A stretch of 64,000 nucleotides of DNA from contig JAQFVV010000230.1 in assembly GCA_028023455.1 (NCBI GenBank), positions 1,366,001 to 1,430,000 of the forward strand. The letters run 5' to 3'. The number at the start of each line of letters is the position of its first letter. Position 1 is the stretch's first letter. This DNA comes from Epiperipatus broadwayi. Lineage: Eukaryota > Onychophora > Udeonychophora > Euonychophora > Peripatidae. Below are positions 44,059-55,329 of the stretch, one piece after another. The translations under genes were made by a program, and so were the position numbers. The notes under the pieces were generated by a model. The model saw only the letters and a program-made list of their open reading frames with translations, was not told where the DNA came from and searched no databases.

Positions 44059-44708
44059 TAGCGTTTCACAACCTTTTTGCCGAGCGACCCAATAGACTTC
44101 ATTGAAATAGTTCTGCGACCCATATAAAATTAAAAGAGATATTACATCAGCACGGTACTGTATATATGTATATATTCGGATGAATTTGACAATATTTATA
44201 ATGAACAAATAATTTGTAAGTTAAAAGTTGAGTTAAAGTTAAACTGCATATTTTTAATTTAAAAGCTTAACACATTTTGTTAATTACCAAAAAAAAAAAA
44301 GTATTTTCTTTTCAAATAAGATTTTATTTATATACGAAATGCAAGCAAAAATTACAAAAATAAATTATACAGAATTTTATTTAAGTTACATATGAAAAAT
44401 TAAAAAAATAGTCTACTTTGAGCTTTGGCTGCATTAATTTTAGTTGCATTTTTGGTTGCAATTTTTTGAACAATTATATTTTGAAAATAATCGCGAAATT
44501 TAACATATTTAAGTTCAAATTTACAATTGAATTTGAGAAAACTACACAAAGCATAGGTAGTATTATTTACTAATTTTTTTTATTAATACTAATATTTTCT
44601 TAAAATGTAAAAAGATTTTTGCTATCAAATATTTATGTTTTTATTTCTTGGTGCATATTCGCAAACCATTAAAAATTTGGGTCGCTACTCAAAGGTAGAG
44701 AAACGCTG
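44059..44708 (-). mobile_element. hAT MITE (internal deletion derivative)
   Basis: Terminal repeats tagcgtttcacaacc (44059) and, on the other strand, cagcgtttctctacc (ending 44708). Eight-bp flanks ctttatac (44051-44058) and ctttataa (44709-44716) match at seven positions. Sequence matches 62696-63626 in reverse orientation but lacks about 260 bp, including the transposase C-terminal codons that the other copy keeps. Confidence 0.9.
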
Positions 44709-44716
44709 CTTTATAA

Positions 44717-46163
44717 TGTATGTGCAAGTGGCCTAGTGTCATCCCTGCAGATTGAATAATCATTACCTATGTTGTTCATAGTTTATTATTGTCATAACTA
44801 TTCATACTTAAGTAAGAGGTTGATAAATTGTATTTCTGAAACAGATAAACATAGTGATCATATGTGTAGCATTTAGGAACATCAATTAAAAATGCTTGGA
44901 TGGATTTATTGCTCATAATTTCTACTGCACTAAACTACATAGAGCAGGAACGTCAATTCATTTATCTTTATTGCTAGATATATAGATAAAGCCTTACAAG
45001 AATCCTGTTTTTACATTATAATTATTTTATTGAATTCTTGTTTAAGCAACCAGAAAGGAAATCTAGACTTGTGATGCATTTTGATGATGATGCTATGTTT
45101 TTGAATTTCTGCTCTTACTATTGCAATTTTTTAAAAATAATCAAGTAACATAATTAATGAATTTAAATGTATTTATCAAATTAAACTTTTAAGGATTGTT
45201 TGCTAATAAGTTACATGCAAGTTATACATTTATTATGTTTAACTTTTAAGAAACACTTTTCATTTTACTAATATAATTACAGGTTTGTATTTGAGTAAAT
45301 TTTCTAAATTTAAAATAAAGTTTGAACCCAGGTTTTTGATTAATAGTTATCTATCTGTACATGTAGAGAATGTGTACATATAACATATAAAGGAAAAAAG
45401 ATACTCCACATCAAAAGCCTGGCTTAGCAGTTAATAAAAATTGTATTTATATGTTGTTGCCATAGTTATTATCACCAAGTCTATAAATAGAAAAGATACT
45501 TGCTCTGCCATTTCCAGAAAATGGATAATATAAAAAATATTTTTGCATATAAATTAAGTTGACAATCTACAAGGCTATGATTATGGAGTAATGAAACTCT
45601 GCAAGCACTTAGCCTAAATAAATCGTTATGTGAAATAGTTTTACCTTCAATGCATTAGCATATTATTAATTGCATACATGTGTGGAAATTGCTTAGTTAT
45701 TACATATAACATGTATATACTATTTCAATTAATATATATGCTTCAATTAATGCATTTTGTAACTCCTCTGCCATTAGTATATTATCATTATTGCTAGTTA
45801 TTTATCAAACAGCAGCTCTCACACATCACACCAGACTAAATGTTTCAAGCCTTTATATATTTATTTTATTTTTTAAACATTTGTAGCTACTTTCTCTTCA
45901 ATATCATCTATCTTTCTTTTTTATATCTCTCTTCCTTTACTCTTATAACATATCTGTCATAATTCTCTTGTTTCAAAGTACATGTTCATTTCAATTTTAT
46001 ATCTTCATAATTTCCATAATAAATAATCATTTTTGTATACTCTATTTTATAATATTAATCATATCTGTCCAAATAATCTTTTCTGTTCTTTTTCAAATTA
46101 TCATCTTGTTCTCTCTTTTTTTTTTGTCATATTCCAATTGCCAAAGTATCTAAATGTTAATAG
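44717..46163. other. No recognised feature
   Basis: A+T-rich; small low-complexity frames such as 45968-46153. Nothing assigned. Confidence 0.4.
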
Positions 46164-46290
46164 TAATATTACTATTAAAACAAAGGCAAAACTCTCCATA
46201 CAGTAGTGCCACCCTGTGCCAAACAGAGTAATCAATGGATGCCAGAAGGCTTGTGCATAAAATCCCTATTTAGTGCCTACTCATCCAATA

Positions 46291-46332
46291 TCTCCAGACT
46301 AGTTTCTGGCTTGTGGCCATCATCAGTGAGGA
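46291..46332 (-). ncRNA. Hammerhead-like core, best copy, FB1 left arm
   Basis: Minus strand: TCCTCA, CTGATGA (46326-46320), stem II TGGC-CACAA-GCCA with four true pairs (the closing T-A replaces the A-A of other copies), GAAA (46306-46303), AC-TA-GT stem III, C17 (46297), TGGAGA. Stem I gives five pairs with one mismatch. Every conserved core nucleotide of a type I hammerhead is present. This is the copy most worth testing. Confidence 0.7.
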
Positions 46333-46337
46333 GCCTT

Positions 46338-46379
46338 GACTCACTGATGATGGCCACAAGCCAGACACTAGTCTGGGGA
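46338..46379 (+). ncRNA. Hammerhead core with A14 changed to C, FB1 right arm
   Basis: CTGATGA (46344-46350), stem II TGGC-CACAA-GCCA, then GACA instead of GAAA, C17 (46373), TGGGGA. The A14 change predicts an inactive ribozyme although all helices are kept. Confidence 0.55.
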
Positions 46380-46923
46380 TATTGAATGAGTAGGCACTAT
46401 ATAGGGATTTTATGCACAAGCCTTCTGGCATCCATTGATTACTCTGTTTGGCACAGGGTGGCACTACTGTATGGAGAGTTTTGCCTTTGTTTACAACAAT
46501 TATGTGCTAGTATTGAGGTGGTGATCATGTGATGTTTAGTGGTTTAATATTACTATTATAATATGCATTTTAAAATAAATTTAATGAGTAATTATGTAAA
46601 AATATTGCATCCTAAAAATAATAATAGACATAAAAGTGGAAGTACTGCATTGTTTTTGATCCAAGAATAGAATTTAATTTATAACATTCCTGTAAAATGA
46701 TAAACTATTAAAAGCATATTGACGTGTTATGTGATTACTTGGATACACATAGCAGCTACTAATAATGTACTGTTGATGAAATATATGAAAAAGGGGGGTT
46801 GAAGAAAGTAAATAAGTAATTGGGAAAAAATAAAATAGTTGTCTAATAGTAATGAAATGATCAGGAAGAGATTGTGGATTGGAAATGATAAATGGTAGAA
46901 GTAAAGGGTTTATATGTCAAGAC

Positions 46924-47136
46924 AAAAACGTCCTTCATTAATAGCACCATCTAGTATAAGCTTAAATAATTAATGTTTATCAGATGCATATAAAATCTCT
47001 ATCTTTTGTATTTAAATCCCCATTCTTAGACTGTTTTCTAACTGTTGGCTTTATCAGTAAGGCTGGAATTCAAAATTGTAAGAAATGCAGATATGCACGT
47101 AAATTCAAAATTGTAAGAAATGCAGATATGCACGTA
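46924..47136 (-). repeat. Old FB1 relic and a 35-bp duplication
   Basis: 46924-47062 follows FB1 on the minus strand (ggtgctattaatgaagg, a worn core TTACTGATAAAGCC, GAAAACAGTC). It is joined to a tandem 35-bp repeat, aattcaaaattgtaagaaat + gcagatatgcacgta, starting at 47067 and 47102. Confidence 0.55.
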
Positions 47137-47237
47137 AAAATTGGTTTAACTTCATTTTACTCATCAAGCTAAAAACTTTAGAATTCAAATCAGTGTATCA
47201 CATTGTTTATGTTGGGAGTTTGGTAATTTATTGGTTT

Positions 47238-47241
47238 ACAC

Positions 47242-47315
<74 letters not shown>

Positions 47316-47681
47316 AAATTATTAATCAATGTCTGTATTCCAATTATAATAAAATATATATAATTATTCAAAACAATACAATAATTAATACAGTAACAAT
47401 ATTTTAAACAAATATATACCAATTTAATAGAAGTACTTTCAACTATCTATGTAGTCGTTGTCAACTAGACTCAAATTGTATTAGAAAAACCGTTACAAAT
47501 GTAAACAAAAGCAATACGTCATACATCAATTTTCCCACAATTCATTAATTTTTATATTGGCTGTCTGTCTATTTATCAACTGTTGCTTTTTTTCTATTAA
47601 ATTGGTATATATTTGTTTAAAATATTGTTACTGTATTAATTATTGTATTGTTTTGAATAATTATATATATATATATATATA
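47238..47681. repeat. AT-flanked inverted repeat (FB10)
   Basis: A TA dinucleotide run (47244-47311) is followed by an arm at about 47355-47437 whose complement lies at 47588-47668. An example is ttaatacagtaacaatattt with aaatattgttactgtattaa. A second TA run (47661-47682) closes it. Inner loop about 150 bp without coding. The AT runs at each arm's outer edge may be the remains of AT-rich target DNA. Confidence 0.75.
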
Positions 47682-47807
47682 TGCACACACACAAAAAGAA
47701 TAAATCATCTCCCCATCCACAGATTATGAATTAAAATCACTGTTGAACAAAAGATCAAGAATAGAATGAATTAAAAAAAAAAGATGAATCCATCTATTTT
47801 TCAAGTT

Positions 47808-47905
47808 TTTTTTTTCCTATGTCAAATGCATTGACAGAGAAGCGAACCCGGGCCAGCTACTTGGAAGGCAACTATGCTAAGCACTAGGCCACCAATGCTT
47901 GACTC
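47808..47905 (-). repeat. S1 tRNA-derived SINE with 14-bp target duplication
   Basis: Complemented B box (gaagcgaacccgggcc), A box (gctaagcactaggccacc) and head caatgcttgac. ctatttttcaagtt flanks at 47794-47807 and 47906-47919. Confidence 0.85.
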
Positions 47906-48479
47906 CTATTTTTCAAGTTCTAGTGTTTATAAGCATATCTTTGTCAACTTTGTTGGTAATTCAGAGTGAAATTCATTTATTATCCAGATGGAATATGGCA
48001 CTAAAGAATTATTAAACTCATAAACAATTATACAAAGTTGTAGACACAATCTCATTTTCAACAACTTGATTGTAATAATTAAATGATTTAATATGTAAAC
48101 TTTAAACTAAACATAGCTCAATGTATATGTAAACAGCAGAGTAAATTACCACCCCTCCCACACACCCAGCTATGAATTGATATAATTTGTAGAAAGTTTT
48201 AAATGAAAATTAATGCAGATAAAACTAGTGTCTGATATATATATATTCTTATACAAAAAAGCTGGTTTGATTCAAAACTTTAGGGTGCTTTTAAATTTTA
48301 GTCTATTAACTTAAAAGAGCTAACAATGGCTGTAATGGAAGTCTCCAAGCTAAATATAATATTTTTCATCTAGTGATTAATTATTCTTCCCATCTTATTT
48401 TGAAATGTGTATTGAGTTTCACATTCCTTCCATTAATAATATTTATAAAAAGGATCTGTACGTCTTCTTGCCTTTCTTT

Positions 48480-48760
48480 TAATCACCATTATTTACAAAC
48501 ATTTCAGAATGGTCTTTCCAAGTTTAATTCAGTTTTTTTTATTCACAGCATCTCTTTTCCACATCACACCAGAAATTTTTTTTATTTCAACAATCCATCT
48601 CACATATGATCTCTTTTTGGGTCTTCTGTAGTCTCTTGAGATCCAATTTAAAACTTTAACCATTCATCCAATGTCATCTATTTTTAGCAATATATCCAAT
48701 CTGGTTCCATTCAGTTTCCTAATTCTTTCAGTAATGTTAGTATTACCTGTTTGTTCTCCA
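48480..48760 (-). pseudogene. RTE LINE relic, 3' end
   Basis: Minus-strand remnant with ggtctttccaagtttaattc, ctcttttccacatcacacc, atccatctcacatatgatct and ggtcttctgtagtctcttg, in the same order as the other RTE ends. Further right, cagtttcctaattctttcag corresponds to the complement of the TDLIEKIK codons. No open frame. Confidence 0.65.
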
Positions 48761-48865
48761 CACTTTTATTTATCTTACTTTTTTGTTGTTGTTTTACTTT
48801 TATTTATTCTGGATGTTTCTTTTTGTTTTATTATTAGCATCTATATTATTAAAAATCATAAATAG

Positions 48866-49400
48866 TAATTATTAACATAGTAATAATAATAATACTGTTA
48901 ATTAAAATGAATGAAAATTTCACAAATTATCTTTATCACTTAATTGATTGTACTAATCTTTTATCTGAGCAGAAACACATTACACACACTTTTCAAATCC
49001 AATTGACAAATAATAACATTACTAGTATTGATTTTTGTGCGTTATTGTCATTTATCGTGATTTTACTGATATTGTGAATGCAGCCTTATAATGGAGAACG
49101 CGCTAATCACGTGATCCAATTACTTCAAGTGTTTTAATCGTGAATGCCTTTCATAATTTCCTTTTTTTCTCCCTTATTGATTTGTTGCATGTAAATTACA
49201 TCAACTTGTTTCACGGGAATGTTCTACTTTAAAGAAAATAATCTTTTAAATGACTTAATGATTTTTCTTTTCATTGTTGTTAAAGGATTATATTATTATG
49301 TTTAGAGATTTCTTTTTATATATATTTTAATTGCTTTAACACGTAAATATGTAGTATATATACACAAACATATAAATTCTATAATCATAAATGTCATACC
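48866..49400. other. No recognised feature
   Basis: Nothing coding or repeated that I can identify. Confidence 0.4.
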
Positions 49401-49407
49401 AATTGTA

Positions 49408-49480
49408 ATAGATCCTGCGGTGTAGTAGTTAATCTACCTCCAGCTACATGGTCTTAAATTCGAATCCAGGCAGAACTTCG
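49408..49480 (+). repeat. tRNA-like sequence
   Basis: gatcctgcggtgtagtagtt (A-box side) and aaattcgaatccaggca (B box) lie about 40 bases apart, and GTCTTAAA precedes the B box. No matching acceptor stem. Probably a tRNA-derived SINE head distinct from S1. Confidence 0.5.
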
Positions 49481-49499
49481 GCGCATGTTTAAAACTGAA

Positions 49500-49910
49500 C
49501 CTACTAGCATTACCCACTAACCACTTTCTAGTGTGCAAAAGAGGTTTTAATAACATCGATCCTCAATGTCAACTTTGCAAAATGACTGATGAAACTATTC
49601 AACATCTCCTTTACACGTGTCTCTACTTTAACACCATTAAAGCATTGATATCAACTAAAGTCACAGTTGATATTAGAATGTTATTATCTATTAAAACAGC
49701 CATCAACAGTGGTGATATTTCCATAATCAAATTGGCCATCTTCTTTTCCTATGCAGTCTGGATTATCAGATGCCATTTATCTTTGAACAAAACACCCTCA
49801 GTGCCCTGAATGCTTACATCGGAGTAATAAAAAAAATTAAAGACAGAGACAAAATGCTCACACCTTCAAATTTATTTCAGGACACATGGAGTAAGGTATT
49901 GTTTTTATAA
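49500..49910 (+). pseudogene. X-family LINE, zf-RVT C-terminal part
   Basis: The frame 49531-49809 gives CQLCKMTDETIQHLLYTC, a clear zinc-binding RT motif, then IIKLAIFFSYAVWIIRC. A frameshift near 49800 leads to VIKKIKDRDKMLTPSNLFQD and W. The motif and the C-terminal hydrophobic segment differ from Z, so this is a separate LINE lineage, related to 26990-27409 and 55330-55610. 5'-truncated. Confidence 0.8.
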
Positions 49911-50184
49911 ACAATTTTTCAAAGTATACCTCAAAATTACAAGGAAACAACTTGTTTGGGACTAGAACCAGCGTAGCTTCTTTAAAGCAAAAGACAGTTT
50001 AGTTCAAAGTCATGTAAATTTAATTTAACAATTCTAACAATTTTTTTCTTGTTTAATAAATTATTTGTTTGTTTTTTTTAAAAAAAAAACCATGCCATAG
50101 CCAATCTATTCAGACATTCAATTGTTTAGCCAGTAAATGAATATAATTGCCTATTCGTGTATAAAAAATAAATATTGCTTGAGA

Positions 50185-50285
50185 ATTCATAAAAAGTTTG
50201 AGCACTGAAGTGATGGAGGGGATCAATCTATACATTTTGAATTCCAGAGTCAGCCACTTTATTCCTCTACCAAATCTGTAGGATG
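50185..50285 (-). repeat. S2 SINE
   Basis: The minus strand reads ggtagaggaataaagtgg (A-box side), gaattcaaaatgtatag and cagtgctcaaactttttatg. Order as in S2. Confidence 0.55.
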
Positions 50286-50479
50286 CTATTTTTAATTACA
50301 ATATAAGATAGAAAAACTCTCAACAATCATATTTAATCTGTCTAATAATATCTTCTTTTGTACTTACTGTTCCTCTGTAAAGAGGCACTAATTACATCTC
50401 TGACATTGTATGAGGTATAACAGTCCTTCCCTTCCATCAACAAACAACCTTTTAGTTTTCCAAATGTGCATCAGCACTG

Positions 50480-50660
50480 TTCTGAGTAATCCAGATACCT
50501 ATTTACTGACCACTATTAGTTGGTTATGAGGTTTGTACTTGGATAAAAAAAATTCTAAGCCTGTTTGCGACCCGGTAAAATTTTTAGAATTCTCACGACT
50601 TAGACTTGAACCTCGGAGATGAATGTGCTAATCACTAAATCAAATATTTTGTTGCTGATG
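50480..50660. repeat. S5 repeat followed by minus-strand tRNA-like text
   Basis: ccagatacctatttactgac and ggttatgaggtttgtact (S5), then complemented B box (acttgaacctcggag) and A box (gtgctaatcactaaatca). They may be tail and head of two SINEs. Confidence 0.45.
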
Positions 50661-51039
50661 AGGTCATATAATGTGTGAGAATCAAAAATGACAAATTCAG
50701 TTTGGATTACATCTTGAAATCATTATTCTACCACTGTGTTAAAGCACATAGGATACTTTTGTCACAATAGACTATTTGAAATTTTTGGCTAGAAGCATCT
50801 GCATATGGGTTCAAACTCATCAGTTGGTTACTTTTTTATTTTTATTTTACTTTAACATATTTTAGGATCAACTGTTTATCTATTTATTCCAAACGGATAT
50901 TATAACATGTTTACAAGAACAAGTGAATGTAAGCACTACTTTACTCTACATTCACGACCTCTAGAATTTATAATTAGTTGTGTAAACATTGATTTAGATA
51001 ACGGAGATAAATAAAATAGTAGTATGGCTTTATTGGTCC

Positions 51040-51085
51040 GGAATTCATAAGAAGTATGAGGGTCAAAAGTGCTAAAACTAGTTGA
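51040..51085 (-). repeat. S2 SINE tail fragment
   Basis: ccggaattcataagaagt and atgagggtcaaaagtgc are the complement of the S2 tail. Short and diverged. Confidence 0.4.
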
Positions 51086-52103
51086 TAAAGTTAATAGACT
51101 TATAAGATATGTTTTAAAAGATTTGTAATGCTTTTTTTTTTTATGCTTGGCAATTCTGAAGAAAGCCAGTCCATCGACTGAAACATAAATCTATTTTTTT
51201 CCCCCATTCTAATTCTTTTTTGCTATTAATCCTAGTTCAAATTTCTTGCTGCATTATCTGCAATGTTTGTATCACAATTCTATCAACTGTTTGAGTTTCA
51301 GATTCCTTCATATGTATATACTGGTGATACATACGTATTTACTAAAAATATTTTTTTCTAGTGCTTAAATATATTTTATTTTAATATATTATTTTTATCT
51401 GACGAACACCATTCAAGTTTAAATCTACGAATAACTTTAACCACTACTCTCCACGAATAATTTGTTCGAAATATAATTTTTTACTGAGAGTTATTTTAAG
51501 CAATAACTATTTGGTTTTTTTCTTTACTTAATAAATATAGCTTGAAGAAAATATATAAAATGATGCAAAATAGAATTTGAATTTTATACGAATTTTATTT
51601 TTAAATTTTAAATTATAAAAATATACAGTAGTATTGTATAAAGAAAAGCATCTACTGATGTAAACAGGAAATGATGTCATTAATTTTCTACCATAACTTT
51701 TTTTTTTGATGAAAGGAAAATGATATGCATAATTACACTAATTTTAAAACTATTGTTAAGTATTAATTAAATTATAAGCTTTATTTAAATAAAACATATG
51801 TATTAAACAATCTTAATGCAATTAGTTTAATATAATTTCTAGTAGTTTTTGTAAATTAAAAAATAATGATTATGTAGTAGTTATAATCTTAATTTTACGA
51901 ATTTGTGTTTATATATATGTGTATAGATTTTATTAAAACATATAATGATTTCATGACTCTATTTTAATAAAAATCCTGTAAACAAACTTTTTGAGATACA
52001 TAATGTAACCAAATGAAAGCCTAAATCCGTGTAATGCTGGAACTCAAATAATTGAACAACTAATTCAATGTGCTACTAAAGAAAAAATAGTTGTTTATTT
52101 TAT
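51086..52103. other. No recognised feature
   Basis: A+T-rich sequence, no elements recognised. Confidence 0.4.
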
Positions 52104-52291
52104 ATAATATATGCGGGGTTCGAACTCAGACTTTCACACGACCCACCACTCTCAGTGCCATCTCATATTGCTGACCCACTCTCAGTGCCATCTCATATTG
52201 CTGACTCACGGGTCAGCAATATGAGATGGCACTGAGAGTGGTGGGTCGTGTGAAAGTCTGAGTTCGAACCCCGCATATATTACATATATAA
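52104..52291. repeat. Near-perfect palindrome of tRNA-like halves (FB5)
   Basis: taatatatgcggggttcgaa at 52105 is mirrored by ttcgaaccccgcatatatta ending 52282. Arms of about 75-95 bp are almost identical. The left arm holds a ~31-bp tandem duplication (ccactctcagtgccatctca + tattgctgac, at about 52146 and 52174) that the right arm lacks. The B-box string gagttcgaacccc suggests each arm is part of a tRNA-derived SINE joined head to head. Confidence 0.85.
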
Positions 52292-53356
52292 ATGCGGGTG
52301 TAAGCCTGTATAATGTATTTTTTATGTTATATAATTACAAATGTTACAAACATAGATTATATGTAAAAAATTTGGTCATATATATGTTGGTATGTGTTAC
52401 GAAATGCATACTATTTAGAATAAATGTTTCCAGTTTTTAGTTGAGATTAATGCTTTACTTTGTTGAAAATATCATGAATTTATTATTACAATACTTAATA
52501 TATAGAAACAAAAATATGTTTTGTAAAGAATGTATAGTTGTTGTTTTTTTTTTTTTGTACAATGATCCCAACCTATCATAAATTGTCAGGAGCCTGCACA
52601 ATTATTTTAGTACTCAGTTAAAACAGATTCAAATAATAAGACAGTTTGGAATCGTTTGGAATCACTGTACAACAAACTTATAATTATAGTTTTATGACAT
52701 AAATATAATCACAAGTACCATTATTTAACAAACCGTTTTTAATGTCTGTGACGGAAAATGTTTTATTATTTTCCTTTTATGAAAATAATTACTTCATTTT
52801 AGATACAATTGAATGCACTTTCAGTGTAGATCACTAGTTTTATAGCTCTCATAAATTGACTAGGTATGCTGCCCTATTAATATTAAAAAATAACCATGCA
52901 TGTGAGATTATTCAAATTAGATTTTTACACATTCCATTGGTCAAAAGAATTTTTATGTATATGATTGTGGTTGGCAATAAACCATTTTAACAATCAGCTC
53001 AAAACTTAACAAAAGCAGCTAATAGTGCTAACATCTTTTCCTGGCTTGCAACAACTCAAAATTTTCAAGATTGCTCTGAGTAAATTTTAAAGATTATAAC
53101 TAGTCTGTGGCAAATTTAGTTGGCCACATATTACTAGGCACTGAATAAAATGTATCTATTCTTAATTAGATAGTAATAGTCTTATATTAGTTGGATTAGT
53201 CTCTATTTCAGCATTGGTTGGTAAATGGGTATTTAATTATTATTAGTATGAATAGACTGGTTTTAAAATAAAAAATATATAATGCAATTTTTGTTACTGG
53301 TAGAAGAGAAATATATGCCATGCTACCAGACCAGAACAGTCACATTCATTATTTAT
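52292..53356. other. No recognised feature
   Basis: T run at 52542-52555. An S5-like string (ggttggtaaatgggtattta) lies near 53216. Nothing coding. Confidence 0.4.
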
Positions 53357-53607
53357 CCATACCTTTATAAATACCATAACCTAAAAATATATAAACTAGA
53401 TAGAACTAATCATATGCTTGTTTAAAATAAGAACACATTTTACAAGCATGAAAGGTTAGACTCATCTAAAAGTATATTTGTAACCATACCTTTATAACTA
53501 CCATAACCTAAAAATATATAAACTAGGTAGAACTAATCATATGTTTGTTTAAAATAACACATTTTACAAACATCAAAGGTTAGACTCATCTAAAAGTATA
53601 TTTGTAT
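53357..53607. repeat. 127-bp tandem duplication
   Basis: ccatacctttataa at 53357 and 53484 begins two copies sharing ccataacctaaaaatatata, actaatcatatgcttgttt and ggttagactcatctaaaagt, with few differences. The second copy lacks four bases of ataagaacac. No feature of the unit is recognised. Confidence 0.8.
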
Positions 53608-54015
53608 CACTACAAGCAGAGATTTTTCAATCTGGATAGATTTTTAGGGAGTAAGCAAGGTATAATATGTAATAGCAAAATCTTATTTCATTGAAGCTGA
53701 TAATCAATCCATTGATCACCTAAGTAATTGTGATTGTTGGTGAAATATCTAATAATAATCAGATGGCTTTATTTCTGGAAGTTTAGAAGAAAATTCAAGC
53801 TCTGGAAATGAAAAACTGGGCAAAATCCACATACCTGAAGCTTCAGAATTGACTACTCCACCACTGCACCAAATTATAAATCCAATCATTGATAAGAATA
53901 AAATTAATGAAAGTCTTTTTTTTTTATTTACTCCAAAAAGATTCATGAAAGAAAGTTTCCTTTGTTATATAATGAATCACCAGAGGGCATCACAGAACCA
54001 TGGAATTTACCTTAG
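53608..54015. other. No recognised feature
   Basis: Small frames on both strands (53749-54049) lack similarity. T run at 53919. Confidence 0.35.
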
Positions 54016-54019
54016 TGTT

Positions 54020-54660
54020 ATAGTGGCAAAGAATGTGCTAGAAGAATAGATGCATTAATAAAGAATAGGGAATTGGAGAGGTGGAGAACTAGTATGAAGA
54101 GTAAAAAGAGTTTAAATATATAGAGAGTAAACAGAATATTGGGTGCGAGTTAATCTATGATAATAGCAAGGAAAATAGTTTACTGTTTAAGGCTCAAACA
54201 GTATTTTTAGCAACAAGGAAATATACACATAAATGGAAAAATGTGGTGACTTAGTCTGCAAGTTGTGTAATGAAGGTATAAAAAATATTAGGCATATATT
54301 AATTGAATGTAAATGCCTGAAAGCAGAAAGGATACAAATAATGAAGTTGTGAAGAATAAATGTAAACAAAGTGATTATATAGAAAGTAGGTTCTTGGTTT
54401 TTGTGCTAGGTTTGGGAAAACATAAGGGAGATTTAGATATAAAGGCCATGGAGTTGACAAAGCTTATGTTGTGGAAATAGGATGAAGCAGGATAGAGAAG
54501 AATATGGGAAAAACTTAGGATGGGGAATGGAAAGAGAAGACAAAGCAGCTAACAGAGAAGACAAAGCAGCTAACAGGTTTTTCTGGGCATAGTAGCTGAG
54601 AGATTTCTGACTCCATATAAGGAGAAGTCACAGTAAGTCACAGTACATCATATTACATCA
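54020..54660 (+). pseudogene. Z-family LINE 3' part
   Basis: Follows 37520-38110 almost line for line: agaataggg..ttggagaggtgg, then coding for LVCKLCNEGIKNIRHILIEC (zf-RVT) interrupted by a frameshift near 54243, and KGDLDIKAMELTKLMLWK. The tail has a small tandem duplication, agaagacaaagcagctaac (54534 and 54556), and ends catcatattacatcacc. The 5' end is lost; the copy is dead. Confidence 0.8.
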
Positions 54661-54944
54661 CCAACAATGATTTTTTTAAAAAATGCATTTTACGAAACCA
54701 AAATTATACTACTTTTGACTTCAACTAATCTGTATTACATCATGGAAGCCTTTTATTTCCATTTTGCTCTAGCTCTGTAAGCATTCAATGAAGCCACTCA
54801 CCATTGTATGCAACTTTAAAATACTTTGTCAAGATAAAATTCAACCTTAAAATATTCAAATAAATATTTATCACCTTTTACAAAATCAAGCTATTATATG
54901 CCTGTTTTATATAAAATGTGATTTTATTAAAAAATAAATTTATC

Positions 54945-55165
54945 AAAATTGGAAAAAAAAACCCAGCATGCTTTATTATTTAGAAGATTTATAAGAAATT
55001 TTGTCATCAAAAGTATCAGAGCTGGGCCATGATTACTGGATCCTGAGCTTCTACATCTATTACTCTTCCACTGCACTAAAACTATGCAAGGCAGATAGAT
55101 GTTCTTTTTTTGTGCCAGGAATTGAATCTGGACTTCTAGATGAGAGACTGGTAACCTAACCACCA
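54945..55165 (-). repeat. S2 SINE and a second tRNA-like unit
   Basis: Minus strand: agtgcagtggaagagtaata, then ggatccagtaatcatggccc, tttgatgacaaaatttctta, a decayed S2 tail, ending at the T run of its plus-strand complement. Next to it (55105-55165), ggtggttaggttaccagtct and agattcaattcctggcac form another tRNA-like pair of boxes. The 110-codon frame across 54927-55259 is contained in these repeats. Confidence 0.6.
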
Positions 55166-55329
55166 TTAGGTGACCATGATTATTAAATTTCATAACTAGT
55201 GTAGGCCTAAAGACAGTGATAGCACAAAATCTAACAGTCAGCACATTTTTTAATCTCACAGGTCACCACTTACATATCTTAATCATTGACATGGATTAGT
55301 TATGCCAGTATTTTGATTGTCATGATGTC

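Larger units (their letters stand above)
46178..46544 (+). mobile_element. FB1 inverted-dimer element, best-preserved palindrome
   Basis: Arms of about 145 bp (46184-46330 and 46338-46487) are nearly identical inverted copies. The right side then extends to gtgatgtttagtggttt. Perfect 14-bp target duplication taatattactatta at 46164-46177 and 46545-46558. The centre of symmetry (about 46334) lies directly upstream of two outward-facing hammerhead-like cores. No coding. This copy looks the youngest of the family. Confidence 0.92.

Noticed and set aside
54927-55259. 110-codon frame on the minus strand as a possible gene
   Set aside because: It lies inside S2 and another tRNA-like repeat; its sequence is explained by them.
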